A DNA stretch of 64,000 nt, taken from contig NZ_WEZG01000004.1 in the NCBI RefSeq assembly GCF_009176975.1, positions 62,001 through 126,000 of the forward strand, written 5' to 3'. This stretch comes from Aureimonas psammosilenae. GTDB taxonomy: Bacteria > Pseudomonadota > Alphaproteobacteria > Rhizobiales > Rhizobiaceae. Below the pieces are notes generated by a model. The model ran no database searches. It saw only the letters and a program-made list of their open reading frames with translations, and was not told the DNA's origin. Numbering within the stretch: position 1 is the first letter of the stretch; every line of letters starts with the position of its first letter. A program made the translations under genes and the position numbers. This document shows, in pieces, positions 32,625-41,981 of the stretch.

Positions 32625-34880
32625 TCACCCTTCAAAGACACCCCGCCATTTCGCCACGGCCTTGGCCACGAAGGGCTCGGCGACGCGCTTCTCGGCTTCC
32701 CCAGAAAAGCGCAGGAGGCCGTTCGGGCAATAGCGTTCGTCGTCCCAGCCCGGATGGTCCAGCACCGGATAAAGGCAGATGCCCTCCACCGGCACGCCGG
32801 CGCGCATGGCGGCGCGCACTTCGCCCCCGACATAGTCCAGCCATTCCGCCCGCCGCTCGCCTTCCACGCCGGTTTCGGCGACGAAGATCGGGCGGCCGTA
32901 GCGCGCATGGGTCTCGGCAAGGATGGCGCGGAAGGGCTTGTAGAGCGGATGGCCGATATCGATCGGCGGCCCGCCGTGAATCCACTGGTTGTTGAAGTAG
33001 TAGTTCACCCCGACGATATCGAGCAGCTCTTCCCGCCCGCCGATCTGCGGCCAGGCGCGTCCCGCCAGCATGTCCCAGGCCTGGAACTGCGCCTGCCGGT
33101 GCCCTTCAGCATGGGAGGCCTCGTGCGGGCGGAAAGGATCGGTGACGACGTTGATGACCGGATCGGCGTGAACGAAGCGGGCGCGGGGGTCGACCTGCAG
33201 GATCGCCTCCATCGCCGAGATCGCAGCGCGCGACAGCTGGACCTTCAACTCGTGGCCGCGCCCGTGGAAGAAGGGGTTGAGATAGGCCGCGTCCCCACCG
33301 CCCCAGGCGAAGAAGGAAATCTCGTTCACCGGCGCATAGAAGGGAACGCCGTCCGTTTGCGCGCCGACCACTCTCGCCGCTTCCGCCGCAAAGCGTGTGA
33401 AACGCTGGACGAATTCCGGCCGCCAGATGTCGAGATCGTCCGGCCAGCCGTAATGGAGGATGTCCCAGACGACCTGAACGCCCGTCGCCTTCGCCGCGCC
33501 GAGCTGCGCGTCGAGGCTCGACCAGTCGTAGCGGCCGGGTTCCGGCTCGATCAGGTGCCAGCGCAGGCCATCGCGCACGGTCGCGATGCCATGGCTGCGA
33601 AGCGCGGCATAGTCGTGTTCGGCGAAGCGGTCGTGATAGCTCGCCGCGATCATGTCGAGCCGCCGGCGGTCATGCGCGCGCCGATGCGTGGAGGACTCGA
33701 AGCCGCCGTGGAAGAAGGAGCGGAAAAGCGAAGGGCGGTGGGCCGGGCGCCGGGCCTCGGCCACCACCTCGTCGATCAAGGCTTCCCAAGCCCGCGCGAC
33801 CACATCCACCGCGTATTCGCGCTCGACCTTTTCGCGTAGGCCGCTTCCAAGGCGCTGGCGAAGCGCGGGATCGGCGAGAAGGCGGGAGATCGCCGCCGCC
33901 ACGCCCTGCGGGCTTTCATGCGGCACAAAAATTCCGCTGACGCCGTCCTCGATCTGCTCCAGCGCGCCGTTGTCGGGCGTCGCGATCACTGGCAGGCGCG
34001 CCGCGCCCGCTTCCGCGATCACATGCGGCATGCCCTCACCGCGCGACAGCCAAACGAAGACATCGAGCGCCGACAGGAGTTCGGGGATGTCGGCGCGGTC
34101 GCCGAGGAAGTGGAGAACCTCGCCGAGCCCGAGCGATGCCGCCAGCGCTTTCAACTCGTCCGCATAGTGCGGCAGGAAGGCGTCGGGGCCGCCGATCACC
34201 AGGAAGCGGGCCGCCGGGTTCTGCCGCGCGACGACCGCCGCGCCCCGGATGAAGTCCTCGACGCGCTTCTTCGGATCGAGCCGCCCGACCCAGCCGATCA
34301 CGGGCGCGTCCAACGCGATCCCCAATGCGCGACGCGTCGGCGCGCGCGCGGCCGGATCGAAAGCTCTCAGATCGACGCTCGACGGAATTTCGATCGCATC
34401 CGTTTCGCGGCCCGGCATATGCGAGGCGGCGGCGTCGCGGATCGTTCGGCAAACACCGACATAGCGGTTGGTGAAGTGCTTCGGGCCGCTTAATGCTTCA
34501 GATACGAGCCCGCCATGCTCGATCAAGGGCGGGCGGAAATAGACGCGCTCCAGCGCCGGATAGATATCGGCGACGTTCTGGCAGGATACGACGAGGTCGT
34601 AACCCGCCACCTTGCCGGCAAGGTAGGAGACGGTGTCGTCGAAGGACAGCGTGTAGGGCGTGCGGTCGACTGCCACGCCCGCCGCTTCCAACTGCTCGTG
34701 CGTCTGCTCCGGCATGCCCTCCTTCCGGAAACAGGCGACGACGTCGATGCGGTAGCGCTTGGGGTCGAGATGGCGGGCGAGGTGCCGCACCTCGGTTTCC
34801 TCGCCGCCCACCACCAGCCAGGCGAAGACGAAGAGGATGCGCGTCACATCCTCTTGCGCATCGGGAACGTTTCCCGTCAT
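32625..34880 (-). CDS. Fused GT4 glycosyltransferase - glycoside hydrolase (GH1/clan A type)
   Basis: 751 residues from the ATG at 34880, which overlaps the previous stop (ATGA). Residues ~12-375 are a GT-B glycosyltransferase of family 4: VIGWVGRLDPKKRVEDF, FLVIGGPDAFLPHY and the donor-site motif SRGEGMPHVIAEAGAARLPV. Residues ~405-745 are a TIM-barrel glycosidase: the TxNEP-like motif is FYAPVNEISFF (acid/base E520) and the ENG-like motif is IFVAETGVEG (nucleophile E669), so both catalytic glutamates appear present. No signal peptide is visible, so both activities should be cytoplasmic. It is the last gene of the glycan operon. The linker at ~376-404 is basic. Confidence 0.85.
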   Translation of the reverse strand: MTGNVPDAQEDVTRILFVFAWLVVGGEETEVRHLARHLDPKRYRIDVVACFRKEGMPEQTHEQLEAAGVAVDRTPYTLSFDDTVSYLAGKVAGYDLVVSCQNVADIYPALERVYFRPPLIEHGGLVSEALSGPKHFTNRYVGVCRTIRDAAASHMPGRETDAIEIPSSVDLRAFDPAARAPTRRALGIALDAPVIGWVGRLDPKKRVEDFIRGAAVVARQNPAARFLVIGGPDAFLPHYADELKALAASLGLGEVLHFLGDRADIPELLSALDVFVWLSRGEGMPHVIAEAGAARLPVIATPDNGALEQIEDGVSGIFVPHESPQGVAAAISRLLADPALRQRLGSGLREKVEREYAVDVVARAWEALIDEVVAEARRPAHRPSLFRSFFHGGFESSTHRRAHDRRRLDMIAASYHDRFAEHDYAALRSHGIATVRDGLRWHLIEPEPGRYDWSSLDAQLGAAKATGVQVVWDILHYGWPDDLDIWRPEFVQRFTRFAAEAARVVGAQTDGVPFYAPVNEISFFAWGGGDAAYLNPFFHGRGHELKVQLSRAAISAMEAILQVDPRARFVHADPVINVVTDPFRPHEASHAEGHRQAQFQAWDMLAGRAWPQIGGREELLDIVGVNYYFNNQWIHGGPPIDIGHPLYKPFRAILAETHARYGRPIFVAETGVEGERRAEWLDYVGGEVRAAMRAGVPVEGICLYPVLDHPGWDDERYCPNGLLRFSGEAEKRVAEPFVAKAVAKWRGVFEG

Positions 34881-37800
34881 TCGCCGACCTTGAAGACGAT
34901 CTGCAGGAATTCCGGCCGCTCCTCCACGAGGTGCTTGAGGAAGCGAGGCGCCTCGTCGAAGGGCACGACATGGGTGATGACGTGGCGCTTGATGTCCTCG
35001 CCGCGCGCGGAAAGAAGGGCGACCGTTTCTTCCGCGAGGCGGCGTTTGTTCCACGTGAAACCAAGACCGCGCGGCACGCGGTTGATCTGCGCGCAGCGGA
35101 TCGACAGCCCGTTGTGGTGGAACTCCTCGCCGAGCCTGAGCGCTTCCGCGCCGCCCTGGTAGAAGGCGAGGTCGATCACGGTGCCCTGCGGGCGAAGGGC
35201 GCGAAGCGCCGTGTGAAGCGCGCCCGCATGGCTGCGCGTTTGGAACACGAAGTCCGCGCCCCGGTCCGCGCCGCCATGGTGCCAGCGCGATTTAGCGTGG
35301 TTCCAGGCCTCGTCCTCGGTCATGGGGGTGAGGCCGAGCGCGGCGATGCGCTCGCGGCGGAAAGGCGAGGGGTCCGCGACGACGACTTCCGCCGCGCCGG
35401 CCTGTTTCGCGAAGAGCGCTGTCAGGAGACCCACGACGCCGCCGCCGATCACCAGAACCGGGCGGCCGGACACGCCCTGCCCCAGGCGCTCGACATGGGC
35501 GCCCGCGAGTTCAGCGTCGGCGTGAAGAATGCCGTTCGCCGCGATCGGCCCCATCTGCGCGACATAGATGCCGAGGATCGGGTCGATCGCGGCCGGCATC
35601 TTCACGAGAAGGTCGTGGAACGGATTGGCCGTGTGGCCGGACTTGTGGGCATAGGTCGAAGCGACGACATCGCCCGGCGCAAAGCCTCCGGTGCGCGATT
35701 CCGAAACGCGCGCGACTTCCATGTAGCCGAGGAACGGCACCGGAAAATGCTGGCTCGCCTCGTTGGGAATGAAGACGCTGCGCCCGTCGTCCCAACGCGA
35801 ATGGAGATATGGGTTGGTGTTCTTCATGAAGGTCAGCTCGGTGCCGGCCGAGAAGCCGGTATAGAGCGTGTCGAGACGCACCGCGCCGTCGCCGGGAGGG
35901 CCTTCCTCGTACTGAAAGAAATAAGCCTCGCCCGGCCGCTCGATGCCGAGCGAGCGGATATGGCGGTGGCCGGGCGGCAGACCGGCAGGCGGCTCGGGCG
36001 GCCGGGGCTGGAACTGCAGGGGCGCGAGCGCCGGGCGCTCGTAGTCTCCCACCGGCAGATGCACGACGTCGCCCGAGCGCGAGGATTCCACCACGGCCAA
36101 TGCCAGGCGATGGGTGCGAACGGCTTCCCCATAGGGGCAGCGGATGCGGTTCTCTCCGCCTGCGACTGCGTCGATGAAGTCGCGATCCTCGCGCCAAACG
36201 GGATCGCCGTCCGCGCCGCGAACCGGCCGCCCGCGCCCGACATCCACCATGATGTCGCGGTCGGTCAGCTCGATGGCGAGCTTGTCGGCGAAGATATGGA
36301 GGCCGACGCGGTGGTTCCAGCCGAGAAGGCAGGTCGAGGCGACATTGGCGACGACGCCGTTCTCGAAGGTGAGGCTGGCGGTGGACACGGTCGGCACGTC
36401 GAGACCGGGAAACTCGCCGCGATCCTTATGCCCCGCGCGGCCGTAAACCTCCTTGACCTCGCCGACGAGGAAGCGGGCGAGATCGAGAAGATGCGTCGCC
36501 TGTTCCACCATCTGCCCGCCGGAGCGGTCCTCGTGCCACCACCATTGCGGCGGGGGCGTCGAATCCAGCCAATAGCCGGAAAGAAGCTGCGCCGGGTTGT
36601 CCGTGAGCAGCGCGCGCGCTTCCTCCACCGTGTCGAGATAGCGCCAATGATAGCCGACGGCGGTGACGAGGTTCTTTTCCGCGACCTTCGCGGCGATCTC
36701 CTCGGCGGTGCCGAGATCGAGCGAAACCGGCTTTTCCACGAAGAAGGGGAGGCCCCGCGCGATCGCCGCCCGTTCCGGCGCGCCATGGGCGAAGGGCGGC
36801 ACGCAGATATAAAGGGCGTCGGGCTTGGCCTCGTCCATCATCGCCTCAGCCTCTGCGAAGGCTTTGGCGCCGAAGCGCGTGGCCGCTTCCTCGGCCTTCG
36901 CCAGATCGGGATCGGCGAAGCCGACGATCTCCACATCCTCGAAATGCTCCAGGATGCCGAGATGCCGATGGGCGATGCCGCCCGCTCCGACGAAACCGAT
37001 GCGGATGCGCTTCATGTCGTGGTCCTGTTTACCGTGATCGGATGCCGCCAGAAGGCGGAAATAAAGCGAGGCGGTCTCGTTTCCCATGCGGGCGGCACGG
37101 AACTCGGCCTCGAAGCGTCGCCGCCCTGCCTGTCCCGCCGCGCGAAGGGCGTCGTCGTCATCGAGGGCGGCGAGAAGGGCATCGGCCAGAGCCGATGGAT
37201 CGCCCGGTTCAGTGAGCCAGCCGGTGCGGCCGTGGTCCACCGCCTCGTCGGTGCCGCCGATGCGGGTCGCGACGACGGGGAGCCCCGCGCCCATGGCCTC
37301 CAGCGCGACGAGCGGCAGGCCCTCGAACAGCGAGGGCAGCACCAGAAGATCGCCCGCCGCCATGAGGTCGGGAACGTCGTGCCGGTCGCCGAGAAGGCGC
37401 ACATGATCCGAAAGGCCCGACGCCTCGATCCGGTATTTCAGATCGGCCCGCAGCGGCCCGTCGCCGACGATGAGGCATTGAAGGGACGCGAGGCGCTCTT
37501 GCGGTAGGTGCCGGAGGGCGTGAAGGAGAACGGCATGGCCCTTCTGCTCGGTCAAACGGGCGACGCAGAGGAGAAGCCGCGTATCGGGAGCGATCCCGAA
37601 CTCGGCCCGCACTTCGTCTCGGCCACGCCGGGGCGCCGCCACATCGAGCCCGTTGCGGATGGCGTGAAGGCGAGCGGGATCGACGCCGGCTTGCACGAAG
37701 CTTCGCCGCGCCCCTTCCGACACGCAGACCACCGCGTCGAGCCCTTCGATCCCTTCGAGATAGGCTGCGTGCTCGGTCTCATCGGTGATGACGAAGGGCA

Positions 37801-38146
37801 GGTGCTCGGTGCGAAGCACGATCGGCACGCCCACCTCGCGCCCTGCTCCAGCGAGCCCATGCCCTTCCCAGCCGATCCCGGCATGGACATGGACAATGTC
37901 GAACGCGGCGCGCGCGAGCGCGGCCCGAACGGCGTCCGGGTCGTCGAGATCGAGGGCAAGCGCCGCTTGGGCCCCCCGCAAAGCCTTTTCCAAGAGCCCG
38001 CTTCGCGGATCGGCCGCGACCGTCACGTCGAAGCGGTCGGTCAGCGCCGAGGCGAGCGCCAGCATATGCGCGCCGACGCCCGACGGGATCAGGCTGTCGG
38101 TCGCAAGGCAAAGGCGCGGGCGACGCTCCCCTCCCCTTGGCCTCAA
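34877..38146 (-). CDS. Fused GT4 glycosyltransferase - Gfo/Idh/MocA oxidoreductase - medium-chain dehydrogenase
   Basis: One frame of 1089 codons without a stop, from a TTG at 38146 that overlaps the previous stop (TTGA). Residues ~1-366 are GT4 (DSLIPSGVGAHML, VARLTEQKGHAVLL, PSLFEGLPLVALEAMGAGLP). After a linker of only about a dozen residues, residues 378-~735 are Gfo/Idh/MocA (IGFVGAGGIAHRH, FVEKPVSLD, GGQMVEQATHLLDLARF). Residues ~745-1089 are a zinc-less medium-chain dehydrogenase (LYTGFSAGTE, VLVIGGGVVGLLTALFAKQAG). The oxidoreductase part alone resembles known bi-domain oxidoreductases but with the order of domains reversed. An ATG at 37015 with CAGGA upstream could give a separate 712-residue protein by internal initiation. 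No alternative stop exists for the GT4 part. Confidence 0.8.
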   Translation of the reverse strand: MRPRGGERRPRLCLATDSLIPSGVGAHMLALASALTDRFDVTVAADPRSGLLEKALRGAQAALALDLDDPDAVRAALARAAFDIVHVHAGIGWEGHGLAGAGREVGVPIVLRTEHLPFVITDETEHAAYLEGIEGLDAVVCVSEGARRSFVQAGVDPARLHAIRNGLDVAAPRRGRDEVRAEFGIAPDTRLLLCVARLTEQKGHAVLLHALRHLPQERLASLQCLIVGDGPLRADLKYRIEASGLSDHVRLLGDRHDVPDLMAAGDLLVLPSLFEGLPLVALEAMGAGLPVVATRIGGTDEAVDHGRTGWLTEPGDPSALADALLAALDDDDALRAAGQAGRRRFEAEFRAARMGNETASLYFRLLAASDHGKQDHDMKRIRIGFVGAGGIAHRHLGILEHFEDVEIVGFADPDLAKAEEAATRFGAKAFAEAEAMMDEAKPDALYICVPPFAHGAPERAAIARGLPFFVEKPVSLDLGTAEEIAAKVAEKNLVTAVGYHWRYLDTVEEARALLTDNPAQLLSGYWLDSTPPPQWWWHEDRSGGQMVEQATHLLDLARFLVGEVKEVYGRAGHKDRGEFPGLDVPTVSTASLTFENGVVANVASTCLLGWNHRVGLHIFADKLAIELTDRDIMVDVGRGRPVRGADGDPVWREDRDFIDAVAGGENRIRCPYGEAVRTHRLALAVVESSRSGDVVHLPVGDYERPALAPLQFQPRPPEPPAGLPPGHRHIRSLGIERPGEAYFFQYEEGPPGDGAVRLDTLYTGFSAGTELTFMKNTNPYLHSRWDDGRSVFIPNEASQHFPVPFLGYMEVARVSESRTGGFAPGDVVASTYAHKSGHTANPFHDLLVKMPAAIDPILGIYVAQMGPIAANGILHADAELAGAHVERLGQGVSGRPVLVIGGGVVGLLTALFAKQAGAAEVVVADPSPFRRERIAALGLTPMTEDEAWNHAKSRWHHGGADRGADFVFQTRSHAGALHTALRALRPQGTVIDLAFYQGGAEALRLGEEFHHNGLSIRCAQINRVPRGLGFTWNKRRLAEETVALLSARGEDIKRHVITHVVPFDEAPRFLKHLVEERPEFLQIVFKVGE

Positions 38147-40572
38147 GTGGCAGGCCCCGCCGGCACGAGATGGGAAGCCGTCGCCGCGCTTCCCGTGACC
38201 GCCCGCTCGGTCAGCCGCCGATAGGTCGCGAGCGCCTGCCCCACCACCTGGTCCATGTTGTAATAGCGATAGGTGGCGAGGCGCCCGACGAAGCTCACAT
38301 CCGGCCGCTCGCGCGCCAGGGCCTCGTAGCGCCGGTAGAGCGCCTGGTTCTCCTCGCGCGGCACCGGGTAATAAGGCAGCCCTTCGGCGCAGGGGAACTC
38401 GTATGAGATGCTGGTCTTGGCGTGCACCTGCCCCGTCAGGTGCTTGTATTCGGTGATGCGCGTCTGCTTCACGTCTTCGGAAGGGTAGTTCACGACGCCG
38501 ACCGGCTGGAAGCGCTCGCGGTCGTGCGTTTCGTGCCGGAACTGGAGGCTGCGATAAGGCAGCTTGCCGAAGCGATGATCGAAGAACTCGTCCACCGGCC
38601 CGGTGAAGACGGTGTGGGCGACATCGAGCACGTCGCGCACGTCGCGATAATCGACCCCGAGCCGCAGGGTGATGTTCGGGTGATCCAGCATCCGCTCGAA
38701 CATCGCGGTGTAGCCGTCCGCCGGCATCGCCTGGAAGCGATCCTGGAAATAGCGGTCGTCCGCGTCGCACCGGGTCGGCACGCGGGCCGTGACGGAGCGG
38801 TCGAGCTCGGACGGGTCGAGGCCCCATTGCTTGCGCGTGTAGCCGCGAAAGAAGGTCTCGTAGAGTTCGCGCCCGACGGTGGACACCACCATGTCCTCGG
38901 CGGTACGGATGTCGGGCAGGTTTTCGGCGCGGGCCGCAAGAAAGCTTGTGGTTTCCGCGTCGCTTCGAAGGTCGAGGCCGTAAAGGAGGTTCAAGGTGGT
39001 GCGGTTGATCGGCATCGGCACGAGCCGTCCCCCGACATCGGCCAGAACGCGGTGCTCGTAGGGGCGCCAGCGGGTGAAGCGCGACAGGTAGTCCACGACG
39101 CTTTCGGCGTTGGTGTGGAAGATGTGCGGCCCGTAGCGATGAACGAGGATGCCCGCCGCGTCGCGGTGGTCGAAGGCGTTGCCCGCGAGGTGGTCGCGCT
39201 TGTCGATCACAAGGACGCGCTTGTTCGAGCCCTCCGCCAGCCGCTCGGCCAGCACCGCCCCGGCAAAGCCCGCGCCGACCACGAGAACGTCGAAGTCCTC
39301 ATGCGACGCCACCGGGCGACGCGAGGGCGCGGCGTCGTTGGCGGGCTTGGCGCGCGCGCTTCGATGGGCCGCGACGCATTCGCCGAGGATCGCGGCCATT
39401 TTCGCCTGCGTCCTGTCCCAGGAGATATCCGCGATCGTCCGGTCCGCTTCGTCCAGCCAGTCGCCGTCCCGGCCGAGCCTCAAGGCCGCCTCGCAGGCCG
39501 CGACGAAACCGGCGGCGTCCGGCGCAATGGCGCAGCCCTTTAAGCTCCCGTAATGGCGTTGGACATCCGCGATCGGCGTGGACACCACGGGCTTGCCGCC
39601 CGCCAGATATTCCGGCGTCTTGGTGGGGCTGATGAAGCGCGTCGCCTCGTTAATGGCAAAGGGCATCAGGGCGACGTCCCAACCGGAAAGGTAAGCCGGC
39701 AATTCGCCGTAGCTCCGTCCCCCCAGCCAATGGATGTTGGGCGCGCGCGGCAACTCGTTCGGGTCGATCTTCACCACCGGCCCGAGCATCACGAGGCTCC
39801 AGTCCGGGCGAAGTCGGGCGAGATCGGCGATGAGGGGCAGATCGAGACGCTCGTCGATCACGCCATAGAAGCCGAGGATCGGCCCCTTCAACCCAGCCTG
39901 ATCGGCGGGCGCGGCAAGATCGCTTCCGCGCGCCCGGCGGAAATGGTCCGCATCCACCGCCGAGGGGAAGGGGTGGATGTTGGCATGGCGGTGGCGTTTG
40001 GCCTCGTAAAGGCTCCAGCCGCCGGTGAAAACGGCATCGGCCCGCCTTAGGAGCTCGGACTCACGCTCCAGAAGGCGCGGATCGGCGAAGCGGAAGGCCG
40101 AAAGCTCGTCCATGCAGTCGTAGACCACGGCGGCCGCCGGAAGGTCGCGGGCAAAGCCGAACATCATCGGCGTGTAGAACCAAAAAACCGGCTCGCCTTG
40201 AACGGACGTGTCGATCAGCATCGCGAGGAGATCGCGCAAGCCCGCTTCCCGCTCGGCCTCGCTCCACCAATGCGGCAGGCGCGGGCGCAGCGCGATGACA
40301 CGGTCGGCCGGGAAGGGATGATATTCGAGGTAAGGCAGAGGATGGTCGCAGGGAATCCATTCCTCGAAGAAGAACACCTTCCGGCCTTCCGCGAAGCGGC
40401 GCATCAGATGCTGCGGGCGCTGCGTGACGAAATCCCAGCGAAGATGCGAGAAGCAGATGATCGGCGCTTCGCCGTGAAGACCCGGATGATTGTCGCCGGA
40501 ACGCGGCTTCGTGGGGGCGGAACCGTCGATCGTCGCAGCCGGCAATGGTGATCCCTCGTTTGAAAAAGTCAT
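38143..40572 (-). CDS. Fused glycosyltransferase - UDP-galactopyranose mutase
   Basis: 809 residues from the ATG at 40572, overlapping the previous stop (ATGA). Residues ~35-400 are a GT-B glycosyltransferase of the GumK/TuaH-like type (FSHLRWDFVTQRPQHLM, ILGFYGVIDERLDLPLIADL, KTPEYLAGGKPVVSTPI). Residues ~427-795 are UDP-galactopyranose mutase: FAD-binding GAGFAG at 433-438, the RYGPHIFHT motif at 479-487, the GYTRKQWG segment and the tail YRYYNMDQVVGQA. The mutase converts UDP-galactopyranose to UDP-galactofuranose using reduced FAD. Fusion implies that galactofuranose is made at the site where this operon uses it. Confidence 0.88.
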   Translation of the reverse strand: MTFSNEGSPLPAATIDGSAPTKPRSGDNHPGLHGEAPIICFSHLRWDFVTQRPQHLMRRFAEGRKVFFFEEWIPCDHPLPYLEYHPFPADRVIALRPRLPHWWSEAEREAGLRDLLAMLIDTSVQGEPVFWFYTPMMFGFARDLPAAAVVYDCMDELSAFRFADPRLLERESELLRRADAVFTGGWSLYEAKRHRHANIHPFPSAVDADHFRRARGSDLAAPADQAGLKGPILGFYGVIDERLDLPLIADLARLRPDWSLVMLGPVVKIDPNELPRAPNIHWLGGRSYGELPAYLSGWDVALMPFAINEATRFISPTKTPEYLAGGKPVVSTPIADVQRHYGSLKGCAIAPDAAGFVAACEAALRLGRDGDWLDEADRTIADISWDRTQAKMAAILGECVAAHRSARAKPANDAAPSRRPVASHEDFDVLVVGAGFAGAVLAERLAEGSNKRVLVIDKRDHLAGNAFDHRDAAGILVHRYGPHIFHTNAESVVDYLSRFTRWRPYEHRVLADVGGRLVPMPINRTTLNLLYGLDLRSDAETTSFLAARAENLPDIRTAEDMVVSTVGRELYETFFRGYTRKQWGLDPSELDRSVTARVPTRCDADDRYFQDRFQAMPADGYTAMFERMLDHPNITLRLGVDYRDVRDVLDVAHTVFTGPVDEFFDHRFGKLPYRSLQFRHETHDRERFQPVGVVNYPSEDVKQTRITEYKHLTGQVHAKTSISYEFPCAEGLPYYPVPREENQALYRRYEALARERPDVSFVGRLATYRYYNMDQVVGQALATYRRLTERAVTGSAATASHLVPAGPAT

Positions 40573-41804
40573 GGCGCTTCCGCCTGCCGGGCGGCGGCGA
40601 ACCGTGGGGGCAGAAGCGCGGCAAGGCGTTCCGCCGTTTTCGGCCAGATCCAACGCTCGAGCACGGCCTGCCTCGGCTGGAAGGTGTCGATGTCGTTCAG
40701 GGTGGCGACCAGCGCCGCGCCGAAATCTTCCGCAGAGGCCGTGCGGCCCGTCTCGGACGTGATGAACTGAAGGCCGCAGGACAGCTTCTCGTTCGCCAGA
40801 ACCGGCAGGCCGGCGAGCATGTATTCGGTGAGGATCGCCGGCGCGCCGTCGTCGACGCCGCAAACGACGCCGACCCGCGCCTGGTTCATCAGGGTGTTGA
40901 CCTCGGCAAAGGACACGCCCGGCGGCCCGACGAACTCGACATCGAGATCGCGGCTCGCCGCCTCGCGGCGAAGCTCTTCGCCCATCTCGCCATAGCCGAA
41001 GACGCACAGGCATTTCAGGCGGCGCGGCGCGTCGGCGAGCGCGTCGAAGAGAATGTCGTGGCGCTTGTACTTCTGCGCCGCCGCGACATAGACCACGTCG
41101 TAGCGCTTCTCCCCGCCCAAGGGCCGAAAGGTCTCCGGGTCGGCAAATTCCGGCCCGATCGGCATGATCGCGGTCGCGGTGCCGGGCAAACGCGCCTCCA
41201 CCTCGTCGGACTGCCATTGAGCCCCCGTCAGAACGAGATCGAAATGCCTGCCGACCTCGTTCGGTACGCGAAGCGCGGGCGCGTCGATGGAATTATAGAT
41301 GCGAAAGGAGCGGGAACAGGCGGCGAGCACCGCCTCGTCCACCCCGAGCCCGAGCACCACCAAAATGTGCGGTGCGCCGAAGGCTTCGATGAAGCGCAGC
41401 ATATGGGTGGAGGCAAAGGGCGCGCGCTCCTCGTCCAGCCGGAACACGCGGCGCGTCAGCCAGGGCGTTTCGGCTTTCGCCGGCGGCACGTGGAGCGAGC
41501 GGGCGTGATGCCAGATCTCGGCATGGTCCGCCCATCCGGCCCGCACCATCGCCAAGGGCAGGCGCTCCAGATAGCCGCCCGTCACGGCCACCGCCTCCCG
41601 CTCGGCCTGCAGCATCCGATGGCCACGACCGAAGGCGCCGGGCAGATGCTCGCCGAGATCGGGTTCCTCGTGCGGCGGCTCGGTGAGGCCGTGCGGCGGC
41701 CAGCCCTCGACCAGATCGCCGATCACGACGATCGATGGACGCTCGGTCAAACGCGGATTCTGGAAAGGCATATTCGCGTTGATCAAGGGAGAAGAAAACC
41801 GCAC
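40569..41804 (-). CDS. Glycosyltransferase, GT-B fold, first gene of the glycan operon
   Basis: 411 residues from a GTG at 41804; an ATG at 41771 (11 codons later) is equally possible, and neither has a strong ribosome binding site. The C-terminal half carries a recognisable nucleotide-sugar domain: YDVVYVAAAQKYKRHDILF, CVFGYGEMGEELRREA and PAILTEYMLAGLPVLANEKL. The N-terminal half is less conserved. The acceptor and donor cannot be told from sequence. It lacks membrane segments and signal peptide, so it acts at the cytoplasmic face. A 177-bp gap separates it from the divergent nasT gene, where the operon promoter should be. Confidence 0.8.
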   Translation of the reverse strand: MRFSSPLINANMPFQNPRLTERPSIVVIGDLVEGWPPHGLTEPPHEEPDLGEHLPGAFGRGHRMLQAEREAVAVTGGYLERLPLAMVRAGWADHAEIWHHARSLHVPPAKAETPWLTRRVFRLDEERAPFASTHMLRFIEAFGAPHILVVLGLGVDEAVLAACSRSFRIYNSIDAPALRVPNEVGRHFDLVLTGAQWQSDEVEARLPGTATAIMPIGPEFADPETFRPLGGEKRYDVVYVAAAQKYKRHDILFDALADAPRRLKCLCVFGYGEMGEELRREAASRDLDVEFVGPPGVSFAEVNTLMNQARVGVVCGVDDGAPAILTEYMLAGLPVLANEKLSCGLQFITSETGRTASAEDFGAALVATLNDIDTFQPRQAVLERWIWPKTAERLAALLPPRFAAARQAEAP

Positions 41805-41981
41805 GTAAGGTTGATCGCTTCGCGGCCCTGCATGGCGGCTTTCGCAGGCTTGAAGCTACCGCTTCTTCCTTGGCTTGCCACGCATTTAGGGTCTCATGCG
41901 TCCAAAGGTCCTATTCTACCTCGGCGCGAAACGGTTTCCCGCCCAACAAACGTCGATTCGGCTGTTGCCTAAAATTCCTGC

